From Chrysaora quinquecirrha (taxonomy: Eukaryota; Cnidaria; Scyphozoa; Semaeostomeae; Pelagiidae): a stretch of 64,000 nucleotides of DNA. The notes beneath the pieces were generated by a model that saw only the letters and a list, made by a program, of their open reading frames with translations, searched no databases and was not told the DNA's origin. Shown one piece after another: positions 42,058 to 52,258 of this stretch (its first letter is position 1; every line of letters begins with the position of its first letter). The translations under genes were made by a program, and so were the position numbers. The DNA is taken from positions 1,259,777-1,323,776 of the forward strand of contig JACTAT010000037.1 of the NCBI GenBank assembly GCA_014526335.1, read 5' to 3'.

Positions 42058-43816
42058 TCTATCTAGTATCTGAAATTTGGGTTCCAAAGGTACCAAAGGT
42101 TCCAAAATCATTTCTATATAAGCATAAGTATACAAAGCATTCAGAATATGCTAAAGTTGCTAAATTTCCATATAGTATCTGAAATTTGGGTTCCAAAGGT
42201 ACCAAAGGTTCCAAAATCATTTCTATATAAGCATAAGTATACAAAGCATTCAGAATATGCTAAAGTTGCTAAATTTCTATCTAGTATCTGAAATTTGGGT
42301 TCCAAAGGTACCAAAGGTTCCAAAATCATTTCTCTATAAGCATAAGTATACAAAGCATTCAGCATATGCTAAAGTTGCTAAATTTCTATCTAGTATCTGA
42401 AATTTGGGTTCCAAAGGTACCAAAGGTTCCAAAATCATTTCTCTGTAAGCATAAGTATACAAAGCATTCAGCATATGCTTAAGTTGCTAAATTTCCATAT
42501 AGTATCTGAAATTTGGGTTCCAAAGGTACCAAAGGTTCCAAAATCATTTCTATATAAGCATAAGTATACAAAACATTCAGAATATGCTAAAGTTGCTAAA
42601 TTTCTATCTAGTATCTGAAATTTGGGTTCCAAAGGTACCAAAGGTTCCAAAATCATTTCTCTATAAGCATAAGTATACAAAGCATTCAGCATATGCTAAA
42701 GTTGCTAAATTTCTATCTAGTATCTGAAATTTGGGTTCCAAAGGTACCAAAGGTTCCAAAATCATTTCTCTATAAGCATAAGAATACAAAGCATTCAGCA
42801 TATGCTAAAGTTGCTAAATTTCTATCTAGTATCTGAAATTTGGGTTCCAAAGGTACCAAAGGTTCCAAAATCATTTCTCTATAAGCATAAGTATACAAAG
42901 CATTCAGAATATGCTAAAGTTGCTAAATTTCTATCTAGTATCTGAAATTTGGGTTCCAAAGGTACCAAAGGTTCCAAAATCATTTCTCTATAAGCATAAG
43001 TATACAAAGCATTCAGCATATGCTAAAGTTGCTAAATTTCTATCTAGTATCTGAAATTTGGGTTCCAAAGGTACCAAAGGTTCCAAAATCATTTCTCTAT
43101 AAGCATAAGTATACAAAGCATTCAGCATATGCTAAAGTTGCTAAATTTCTATCTAGTATCTGAAATTTGGGTTCCAAAGGTACCAAAGGTTCCAAAATCA
43201 TTTCTCTGTAAGCATAAGTATACAAAGCATTCAGCATATGCTAAAGTTGCTAAATTTCCATATAGTATCTGAAATTTGGGTTCCAAAGGTACCAAAGGTT
43301 CCAAAATCATTTCTATATAAGCATAAGTATACAAAGCATTCAGAATATGCTAAAGTTGCTAAATTTCTATCTAGTATCTGAAATTTGGGTTCCAAAGGTA
43401 CCAAAGGTTCCAAAATCATTTCTCTATAAGCATAAGTATACAAAGCATTCAGCATATGCTAAAGTTGCTAAATTTCTATCTAGTATCTGAAATTTGGGTT
43501 CCAAAGGTACCAAAAGGTTCCAAAATCATTTCTCTATAAGCATAAGTATACAAAGCATTCAGCATATGCTAAAGTTGCTAAATTTCCATCTAGTATCTGA
43601 AATTTGGGTTCCAAAGGTACCAAAGGTTCCAAAATCATTTCTCTGTAAGCATAAGTATACAAAGCATTCAGCATATGCTAAAGTTGCTAAATTTCCATCT
43701 AGTATCTGAAATTTGGGTTCCAAAGGTACCAAAGGTTCCAAAATCATTTCTATATAAGCATAAGTATACAAAGCATTCAGCATATGCTAAAGTTGCTAAA
43801 TTTCTATCTAGTATCT
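42058..43816. repeat. 109-bp satellite, 16 units
   Basis: GAAATTTGGGTTCCAAAGG occurs sixteen times at 109-110-bp steps (first near 42069, last near 43708). Each unit continues CAAAATCATTTCT, a variable TATATAAGC/CTATAAGC/CTGTAAGC, ACAAAGCATTCAG and GCTAAAGTTGCTAAATTT. Variant patterns repeat in blocks, which points to multi-unit duplication. The many 61-74-codon minus-strand frames are the satellite translated. The last unit ends about 48 bp from the stop codon of gene B. Confidence 0.97.
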
Positions 43817-43863
43817 GGATTAATTAATAACTAAAATGTCTAAGATAGATAGTTCAACTTGTT

Positions 43864-46800
43864 TTAAATTTTTTGTTTTTGTCTTGCTGCTTTGTCTTGC
43901 TGTTTTGAGCAATGAGAACAGAACCTAAAGAAAAAGCATAACTTTACAACATGAGAAGAGGACACATTCTATATGTTCAGAAAGATCTGAGCAGATTATA
44001 AATTGATTGCTGTAGTACAATGATAGGTGTTAGAAATAAATATTTGCGATCATCTTACCACTTGGTCCTTTTTGGGGGAACTTTATCCATTTTAATACAG
44101 CTTGTGTGGAACCATTTATTTCCTGGGCACTAAAATGAAGATAATATAATGTTCTAAGGGTTGATCTTTAAATCTTTTGAAACACATTTTACAATGGTTT
44201 ATAGTTTTGAAACATCCTTAAGATTGCATGAATTATATTTCAAAATAACATACAGAGAGTGATACCTCAGATAATTTCCCAGAACAATTTATCATTTCTG
44301 TATTTTTGTCCTGCAAATCAGAGAAATAGTTCAATTTGACAATCAGAGGCTTATCAGTTAGAATTTAGGCATAAATGATAATAATGCTTTCATTATACCT
44401 CTTTTATATATGAAGTCTTTATTAAAAGTTAGAATTTTCAAATTAGAGGCATTTGCTAAACCACTGCAAATAAAATTTTCACTCCTACCTTTTTACACAA
44501 GCAGTAGATGTATTCTTTCCTTCTTTTCTTGATCTTGTTTTCTGCTGAATGATAAAGTTAAAGGATTGATGAAGGATACAGTTGAATTTTTTTGCTAACA
44601 ATTTAATCAGACTTTAATTATGCAAAAAGTAATCAGTTTTCCCTTTTCTTGCCAGGATATATTGGCAGGTGAATATTTCTTTATTCATACGTTGTAGGAA
44701 TTTTGTTACGAATCAAAAGAATTGGAAACATGTTTCAGCACTTACCGCATGCTGCTGCTTGGCTTTCTGCTTCACTTTCTCCACCTTCTACCATTTGTTC
44801 ATCGTCAAATCTTGTTGAAGCAAATGCTATGAAACAAAGTGTTGTTCAGAACAGGCTCATTAATTACAACATGAGTAGTGCTGAAATTGCAAGGTGATAA
44901 TTGACAAAATGTGTTTTTGTTTTTTGAAAAATCCTGCTTACTTGCTGGTTCTCCATCAAGCAAAGGTTCAAAATCAACCACATTTTCTTGCCTCTCAGAT
45001 GATGGAGCTCCTGTTCATGGAAAAGGTACATTTGATTTAGCAAAATTATGTGAGCACTTGTTGTAGAATTGTCAGGTAATAATTAGCTTTATCCACGAAA
45101 CCGGATATATGAAAAAGTTGCATTACACATACCACATGCATGCACTGCCACTGCACCAGGTGCAAACAACTGTCTTCTGCTAGACTCTTTTTGTATTTTT
45201 TTTGTGAACATTCGTACCCCTGTGGGAAAAGCAGGAAAGATAAACACTTTTCCATTTAATTGTGAAATTGAGTTTAAGATTTAAAGAAATACAATTTCAA
45301 ACTTTCAATTTAGGCATCAAGAAAACAAATCTTGGTCTTACCAATCTAAATGATTGCTGACGCTTGGGTGTCATATTATTGTACACTGATTTGGTAGTTG
45401 GTGATACATCTTGCTGATAAGTTAAGGAAGAAAAGAGAAAAAGTAAGCATAGATACAGTACGTTTATGGGACATTGCTCCTTGAATTTTTTATATCAGTA
45501 AAAGTCAATTTGAATTTCCTACCAGGAAACTTCTCTCTGCTTCATCAACAGCAGTTTCTTCTGTTTGGTCTAGAATAAAGTATTGAAATTTGTCAAAGAT
45601 AGATGCCTTCAGAATATAGTCAGAATAGAGAATAGACAGTGTATTTATCTTGAAAGGCATGAAATATAACAAGTGAATAATAGCTACCATTTAAAGTCTT
45701 TTTGATTTTTTCGTCCAGGTTATCAAGAATTTTCTCCTGATCCTTACTCAGATCCTTAAAGCCCAATTCTTCTGGCCCCTCTGGCATTTCTCCTCCATTA
45801 ATACCTGTGGCCAGTGAAAATAAAGAGCAAAGGTTGAAAGGGTTTCATTTCAATAAACAGTTGCTGGTTACTAGCAGTATGATTGAAGCAAAACTTACCA
45901 AATTTGACCCAGTCTTTAAAGCCATCTGAGAAGCAGGTCTGTGGGATTTTATGGCCTGTGTAAAAATGTTTTACGGTAAGAGGGTTTTCAATTTTCAATA
46001 TATATTGGAATAAGTGTTGAAATGAAAATTAAGTTGACAATGACCGTTCTCACCTTTTAGACGTGCAGCTATTTCTGGGTCCCTTGATTTTTGATTTTGT
46101 ATGCTGTAATTTGTTCCAGGCACACAGAAACTTGCTGGTTGTGAAAAAGCATTCTCCACAATTTCTTTCAAAAATCTTTGCAGCTCCTAAAGCAAAGGAT
46201 ATTGCACAATTAGAGATTGACACCACTAGCACTTCAACTACTGTTCAAAAGAAAGCTGGTTTAATGAAGATGTATTATTTGTGCGTACTTCTTTTTGAAT
46301 ATTCAGGAAGTGTTCTGCAAATACGGTTGATTTTATTGTATATGCAGGAACCATGCCTCCAGATGTCTTGGAAGAGACTCTGATGCTCACATTAAGCCAA
46401 GTAAGCAGCTGTAGAAAAACAAATCTTTGTGAGTATTTTCCCCTATTGGCATTGAAGTTATGCTAATCATCGTTATACTAATCTCAATACCATCATGTCA
46501 TCATGAGCATACTTGTCATATTCCTAATTTTGGTGACAGGATAATCATTATTGCAATCCTTACGTGTGCTTCTTCTGAGGCAATCAGACGTCGGATATTT
46601 TCCTCCACCCTTTCCATTAACGGTTTTTCATATGCAGTGGAATCACTCTGCTTTCTGATGACAAGGCCCACCAACTGATGCAGCTCTACAGCATTTGGTA
46701 TACTATGAAGATACTGGGGAAAAAATTTATTGTAGGTTAGTTTTTGGCTATATAAAAAGCAGGGAGAAGTGTTTTGGACTATTCTATCACCTGACTTTGA

Positions 46801-49425
46801 CTTAAGCTTTGGGCATCTAAATCCAGTCTTTTATGATTGCAAAAATACATCAGTAGCCATAAAATACTATGAAATCCACACCTGTGCCACCAACTATCGA
46901 GCTAATTGTTACGATGCAAACTTTCAAAACTCTAGAAAAGCTCCCAATCCCAAAATCCTGAGGCAATTGCTATCTCTTAGATCCAAATATTCCATTGTAC
47001 TGAATCGAAACACTTAGAATGCTTGTGAACATATGAAACGTGCATTATCACTTCTTTATTTATTTTATCTTGAATTTCAGAGCTGGAAAATAAAAATCAT
47101 ACCACTGCTTCAGTGTACAAAGCCAAAGCCATCCCATCACACCAACGCTGCTGCTTTCGTGGCAAACATTCTGAAAGAATAGCCCGGATGGCATTGACAC
47201 CTTCTTCTTCATTTTCCTCCCAGATGTCTCCGTAATGGATGACCCAGGACAGAAGAAATCCCTAAAATAATGGAAAGGTACATCATATCTTACACAGTCT
47301 TACATAGCTATTCTGTTAAAAAATGCTTGCGTTTACTGCAATACTTTTCACAAATGCTCATTAACTTACTTTATATCTCAAACTCATACATCTAAGCTCC
47401 TGCAGCCTCTTCTTGTCAGCTTCTAAAAGGACTCCTCTTTCGAAATCCATCCTTAACACTCTGCCTCTTAATCTAAAATGAATTTTATAGAGCGTTTTTT
47501 GACACATGTTTTTTAAAAGGTTTGTCTGTTTCTTATACAGTGAGAATGCACGTGGATATTCGATCTACTAATCTCTAATAATGAGATATTTCTTCAAAAC
47601 TTGCCTTTCTGATTCTACGACATTGGCAGACATTAGAACGCCGCAAGACATTGGGCTTCTTAGTCCCTTTTTCATGGATCCCTGCTGGAGTCCCTCGTGT
47701 ACTTGAAGAAGATGTTCAGTCAAGGACTTTGCATTTGTCACATCATTCAAGGAGAGCAATAAATTTGTTCGTCTCGATATTTCAAGAAGGACGCTCCTTT
47801 GGAAAATAGAAAATTGCAGAATGACTTTCAGGTTTCTATAAAGCTGTGCCCCAAACAAAATAGCTTAAGAAGTTTGCATACTGTACTTACGTCGTTGTAC
47901 CAGCCGTGTATTGGTTGCCGCCTGCAAGCAAAAGGTCGTGTCGTATACTGGGAGCTCCCTGGCCATGGTGGATAATCTGCTGTGTTAGCGATTTACCAAC
48001 ATTCTTTGGCCCATATAACAGGGCAATGTTTGCTTCACCTGTAGAAAAGAACAAATTATTACCTGCGTTGCTTTTTCGGACAAGACTTAAGTTTCCTCTA
48101 CAGCAGTTTATTAGCACGGTGTGGTCTTAGTGAATCAGTTGGCGTCTGTCGTATGTGTTTTTTGATATAAATTGAGAATAAAAGGTTGTGAACGTATACT
48201 GTTATTGAATTCTTTGAGCCACGATAGATTGAACAAACGCCTGGTTTCCATAAATTTTGCTACTGGGTACTATTCATTGGCTCCCTTTTTTCAAGTTACA
48301 TATACGATATGGACTTATTCTCTATCCTTTCAATCGAAAGAGAGGAAAAGTACGTATATATTTGAAACGTTGTTCAACAATCATTTAGAGCTCACGAAGT
48401 TCTTGCGGATGTGATGGAATAAACTCAAAAACAATGGCAACAGTCTTGTCAAAAAAAAATGTCAGGGAAAACCCTAAAACAACTGGTACAGTACCGTTTT
48501 TTTGTCGTTCTAAGCTGCTTTTGGAAATTCTGAGCAATCGTGACAATGCAAATGCAGTGGCTAGTAGAACTGGAGGACGATTGGCTTTGAAGTGGTCTGT
48601 CCAGTCGATGAACCTATGATAATGGAAAAAATAATTTATTTCAGTGAAATGCTCCTCTTGATGTGGTGCGCAGTGAGAAATTCCTAGTTGAAAAGTTACA
48701 AAATGCCATTGACTGCCTCTTACCTACTGTTAACTCTTATGCATTTCCGTTTGTCATGCAGGACATATTTGTCGATATCAACGAAAGTGCTGCTAAACTG
48801 GTGGTCAGGCATCACAAGGTATGTGGATTCATTGGTATCCAATTTTTTCATTTCGTGAATGTGAAGCTGTGAAAGTGGAGAAACAACAATCGATAATAAT
48901 GCTATCACAGAATCTTGAGGGTGTGGCTCAGCCAATGTATCAATTTTTACAGGGATTTGGAAAAGACGTTGGAACGTGTTTCATTTTCCAATTTTGAAAT
49001 GATGAACATCGGAAATTACGGTCTTGCATTTTCAGCCAGATTCGACTTGGACACCCGAACAAGTCCCTATTTGGAAATGGACCCCGGGGACTCATTCGAG
49101 GATTTATGGTATACGTGGTTGCCAGGGGGAATGCAAAGATATTTTAAGTATAGCTGGCTCAGAGTCAAGTTGGTTTTTAAACATAAAGCTTACCTCTGGA
49201 GACAAAAACCAATAATCGTCTCCCATAAAGCCGACATGATTGGCAACTTTGTAGCTCTTTGAGCTTTCGTCGCTGATAAAATCTTTCTTAAGATACAGAA
49301 GATAGTCTGACAAATCTCCCTTCGTGATGCTCCCATTCACAATGAGTCCTGCCCCAAAAGTCTCTTGGAGGGCAGTGGCGAATTTGCTTTGGGAATGGAA
49401 CGCTTTGTAGCTGAGTAATATTGTC
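43864..49425 (-). CDS. Gene B: multi-exon P-loop ATPase with C-terminal PHD-type finger
   Basis: Exons (minus, 5' to 3'): 49425-49194, 48866-48724, 48613-48396, 48038-47891, 47796-47605, 47472-47370, 47261-47103, 46713-46564, 46408-46289, 46186-46054, 45955-45899, 45804-45688, 45569-45523, 45413-45342, 45219-45133, 45010-44942, 44826-44746, 44544-44489, 44310-44266, 44129-44059, 43924-43864 (TAA). Phases agree at every junction except one base missing in exon 45219-45133, beside a run of eight A. One intron uses a GC donor (47604). Domains: Walker A GPKNVGKS (48038-47891), Walker B-like TNLLLSLNDV, then RLRGRVLRMDF; near the end YIYCLCKK, NCS, CPGNKWFHTSC and WFCSHC form a C4HC3 PHD-type finger. 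The ATPase looks SF3/DUF927-like (low certainty). The first exon starts in phase 2, so a 5' exon is missing; small elements fill 49.6-51.1 kb. Function unknown. Confidence 0.75.
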
Positions 49426-49429
49426 CTGT

Positions 49430-49952
49430 TAATTGAATATCATACTATCAATAAGACATAAATACCTATTCGCGATGTATAGTTGTTTTTTCTCTTATAA
49501 TCGAGTAATCCTGTATATCTGTGAACTTGAATTGGTTGGAATAACAGTGGGTAGAAATTTCACCGGATTTTCAATACTGGCAGCAAGAGGTTTTGTGGAA
49601 GTTCTCCGAAGCTTGACGAATATCGCATGTTGTCGAACGTTGGAACCTCGAACGTGCAAGTGTCAACAACAACAAAAAGTTCAATACTGGATTCTTGAAA
49701 TTTAAGAAAGTTCTAAAATCATTAAGACAAATTTTTCGTTCTCGCCTTTATATTTTTTATTTATGTCTAAATCTGCGTTCATGTGTCATTTTCCCGTACC
49801 GTGTATATCTCTGTGTTGAACAATGGCTTTAACTGCGCTTGCGCACAAATACTGCATGCCAAAATATAATTTTTCTAAGAAAGTTACAAGAAAGTTTTGA
49901 AACTGAACACCACAAATATCTAAGAAAGTTTCAATACTGGCCCAAAAAACTA
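49430..49952. mobile_element. Decayed left copy of the GAAAGTTTCAATACTGG small element
   Basis: Positions from about 49665 to 49950 match 50025-50305, the right part of the complete element next to it, including CTAAGAAAGTTACAAGAAAG and ATCTAAGAAAGTTTCAATAC. Its own termini are missing. The part 49430-49660 is otherwise unassigned. Confidence 0.55.
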
Positions 49953-50332
49953 CACGTATTTTTTTTTATAAGAAAGTGGTTTATAAGAAAGTAGTGCTCA
50001 ACGTCTCAAAAATGTAAGAAAGTTCAATACTGGATTCTTGAAACTTAATAAAGTTTTGTTTCATACTTTCACTCCTAATGTTCTGTATGTTATTTTCGCT
50101 CTTCTGTTCAGTCGTTCATCTCTCTATTAAATGAGTCTAATGATTATTTTTTTGAAAATTGTGGTATTTGTGCGATGCATACAGTGCCTTAAACTGTACA
50201 TTCTTAGAAATACTGCATTCCAAAATTTTTGCTAAGAAAGTCACAAGAAAGTTTTGGTACTGAAAACATGAAATATCTAAGAAAGTTTCAATACTGGCCC
50301 AAAAAAAACTTTCTTATAATAAAAAAAACGTG
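49953..50332. mobile_element. Small TA-inserting element, AAGAAAG type, complete
   Basis: TA duplications lie at 49951-49952 and 50333-50334. The left end is CACGTATTTTTTTTTATAAG followed by AAAG; the right end is CTTTCTTATAATAAAAAAAA then CGTG. Inside, AAGAAAGTT repeats, twice at 11-bp spacing (near 50233-50250). Confidence 0.85.
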
Positions 50333-50334
50333 TA

Positions 50335-50619
50335 ATCAGAAATTAGGAAGCCGGCTCCATTCATTTGCAGTTGGAACTCGCACAAGTTGTATACGCGTGT
50401 GTATGAAATGTTTCCTTCAGTAGTTTCCAGCTTAGAAAGAGATACTGTAACAGTCATGACACCAAGATAACATAAGAGATAACAAAGATCTCTTATGTTA
50501 TGTTGATGACACTAAATATGCAGTGAGGAGCTATAGCTGTATACAGTACATATTATGATTAAAGAACTTTGATACTAAAGGAACTCGATCTAGAGCTAGC
50601 TTCTCTATAAAAAAGCGTG
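50335..50619. mobile_element. Right part of a small TA-inserting element, GGAAC type
   Basis: Positions 50338-50440 match the interior of the element at 56884-57284 (AAGCCGGCTCCATTCATTTG and following). The right end (AGCTTCTCTATAAAAAAGCG then TG) matches its terminus. It contains a perfect 14-bp hairpin (50467-50480 with 50488-50501). The left half is missing. Confidence 0.6.
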
Positions 50620-50878
50620 CAATCCCAAGAATGGGTATAGAAACGTCAATAAACAACAAGTACAAAGTTCTTCGTATTCAATTCTTTTCCATGCGAGGGC
50701 GGAGTTTATACGAGATCTTTATTTCCAGCCTCTGCGTAAGAGCCTGAAGAGACGGAATGAAGTCATAAAAGTTATTTTAATGTAGGTGTGTCCGTTGTTT
50801 TTTCCCTGAGTCAACCATCTGAACTTTAATTCGATAGAACCGGATTCCTAATTCTTGTTTGTTTGCAGTGATGCATTA

Positions 50879-51101
50879 ACTCTTTTTTTATGAGAAACTA
50901 AGATTTTTAGCAGTTTTTAGGGATCAAAATTTTTAGTGCCAAAAAAGGTAATTGACAATAAAATTTGACAAATAGAAGAATCAATACAGTTGAGACCTGC
51001 GAGTTTCTTATCAGTTTGGGTCGAGTACTGAAAGTTTCTTAACCAATATTTATCTCAGTACTGAGTTTCTTATAAGCGGGTCTCTAATTAAAAAAAGAGT
51101 G
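50879..51101. mobile_element. Small TA-inserting element, GAGAAAC type
   Basis: The left end is TA-ACTCTTTTTTTATGAGAAAC and the right end TTTCTTATAAGCGGG through AAAAAAGAGTG-TA. GTTTCTTA is repeated inside (near 51002, 51031, 51065). Length 223 bp. Confidence 0.7.
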
Positions 51102-51109
51102 TATTGAAA

Positions 51110-52258
51110 ATCGAGAAGTTCAGGGGCGATTTCTAGTGTTTTCACAGAAATCCCTTGGAAATCCTTTTATTTCCATAAAAATCTCAAACCCTTTTTGGAA
51201 GAGTGAATTGTCCCTGAGGTTCAGTGCTATTTCAAGGATTTCTCATAGTTTGATTTTTCAGTTACTCAAAACCCAAAACAGAACAAAGATTATTGAAACA
51301 AGATCAACTGCAAGATCAATTCACATATCTCAAAAAAACGATTTGAAACAAAAAACATTGCGCTAAACAAATCTAGAATATCGAATGTACAACAGTACAG
51401 TACCAAGAGATTACGATTCCTGCGAGAGCCAATTACAGTACAGTGTACGAATATAAGTTGAAACATAAATTTTAGTTTAATATGTTGACAGCTAAACTAA
51501 TTCTTCACAGCTCTCTACAGCAGAGTTTGTTATCAACGCAAATCTCTCACGTTTGTAAAATTTGTGACTGATTTTTTTCTCAAAAGAGTCAAGACCCTAT
51601 GTGTCTTCTTCACTCATCAGCCAAATAAATTTGGCTTTGCCTTCTAGCGAATTTATGTTTGGATATTTTTTTCAACAGGAAAATTAATTTCTTTCGTTCT
51701 TCAGTCAGAGACAACCTCGGCCTACGTTTCAAATTTAAAAGTAGTATCGAATTACGCAAATGGACGAAGGATTTTCTCGTTGCAAATATGGCTTTGGAGT
51801 TTGGGGTCGCTCAATAGTTACGTCACGCTAGGGGGGAGGTTGTTATTCCCGTTTTGCATAATGCAGTGAGACAGTCAATGAAACACGATTTTGAATTGGT
51901 TTTTGCTGTTAATGTTGTACTTTTTGCCTTTTTTTTTATTATTATTTTATTTGTTTGTTTTTAACTTAGCTGCCATACCTAACACTGTAGGTAGTGCATG
52001 TGCTTAATGAAATGAAATCAAAATATGCGATATGGTGTCATTCGATAACATAAGAAGAGCCTTTTTTGCATAACGCTGATATAATTCTGATATAATTAAA
52101 TTATAATTAAATAAAATTCTGTTATAATTAAATATAATTTCTGATATAATTAAATCTACTAAAAAATTTTAATAACATATACTTGTCTCATTTTATAAAT
52201 TCATTTCATTAGCAAAAAGTTGAATGATCAGTCTCATTCAATTCATATTCTACCCCAG
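51110..52258. other. Between genes A and B; unresolved
   Basis: No exon could be supported here. The missing 5' exon of gene B and its promoter could lie here or in 49.43-49.66 kb. AT-rich patches such as repeated TAATTAAATATAAT occur at 52075-52160. Confidence 0.3.

Noticed and set aside
42059..43783. Repeated 61-74-codon minus-strand frames that look like a small protein family
   Set aside because: They are the 109-bp satellite read in successive frames; 109 is not a multiple of three, so the frame is lost each unit.
48915..49262. 115-codon plus-strand frame with an upstream acceptor-like TTTTTACAG
   Set aside because: It covers an intron and the end of an exon of gene B on the other strand, whose splice phases are consistent; no plus-strand partner exon was found.
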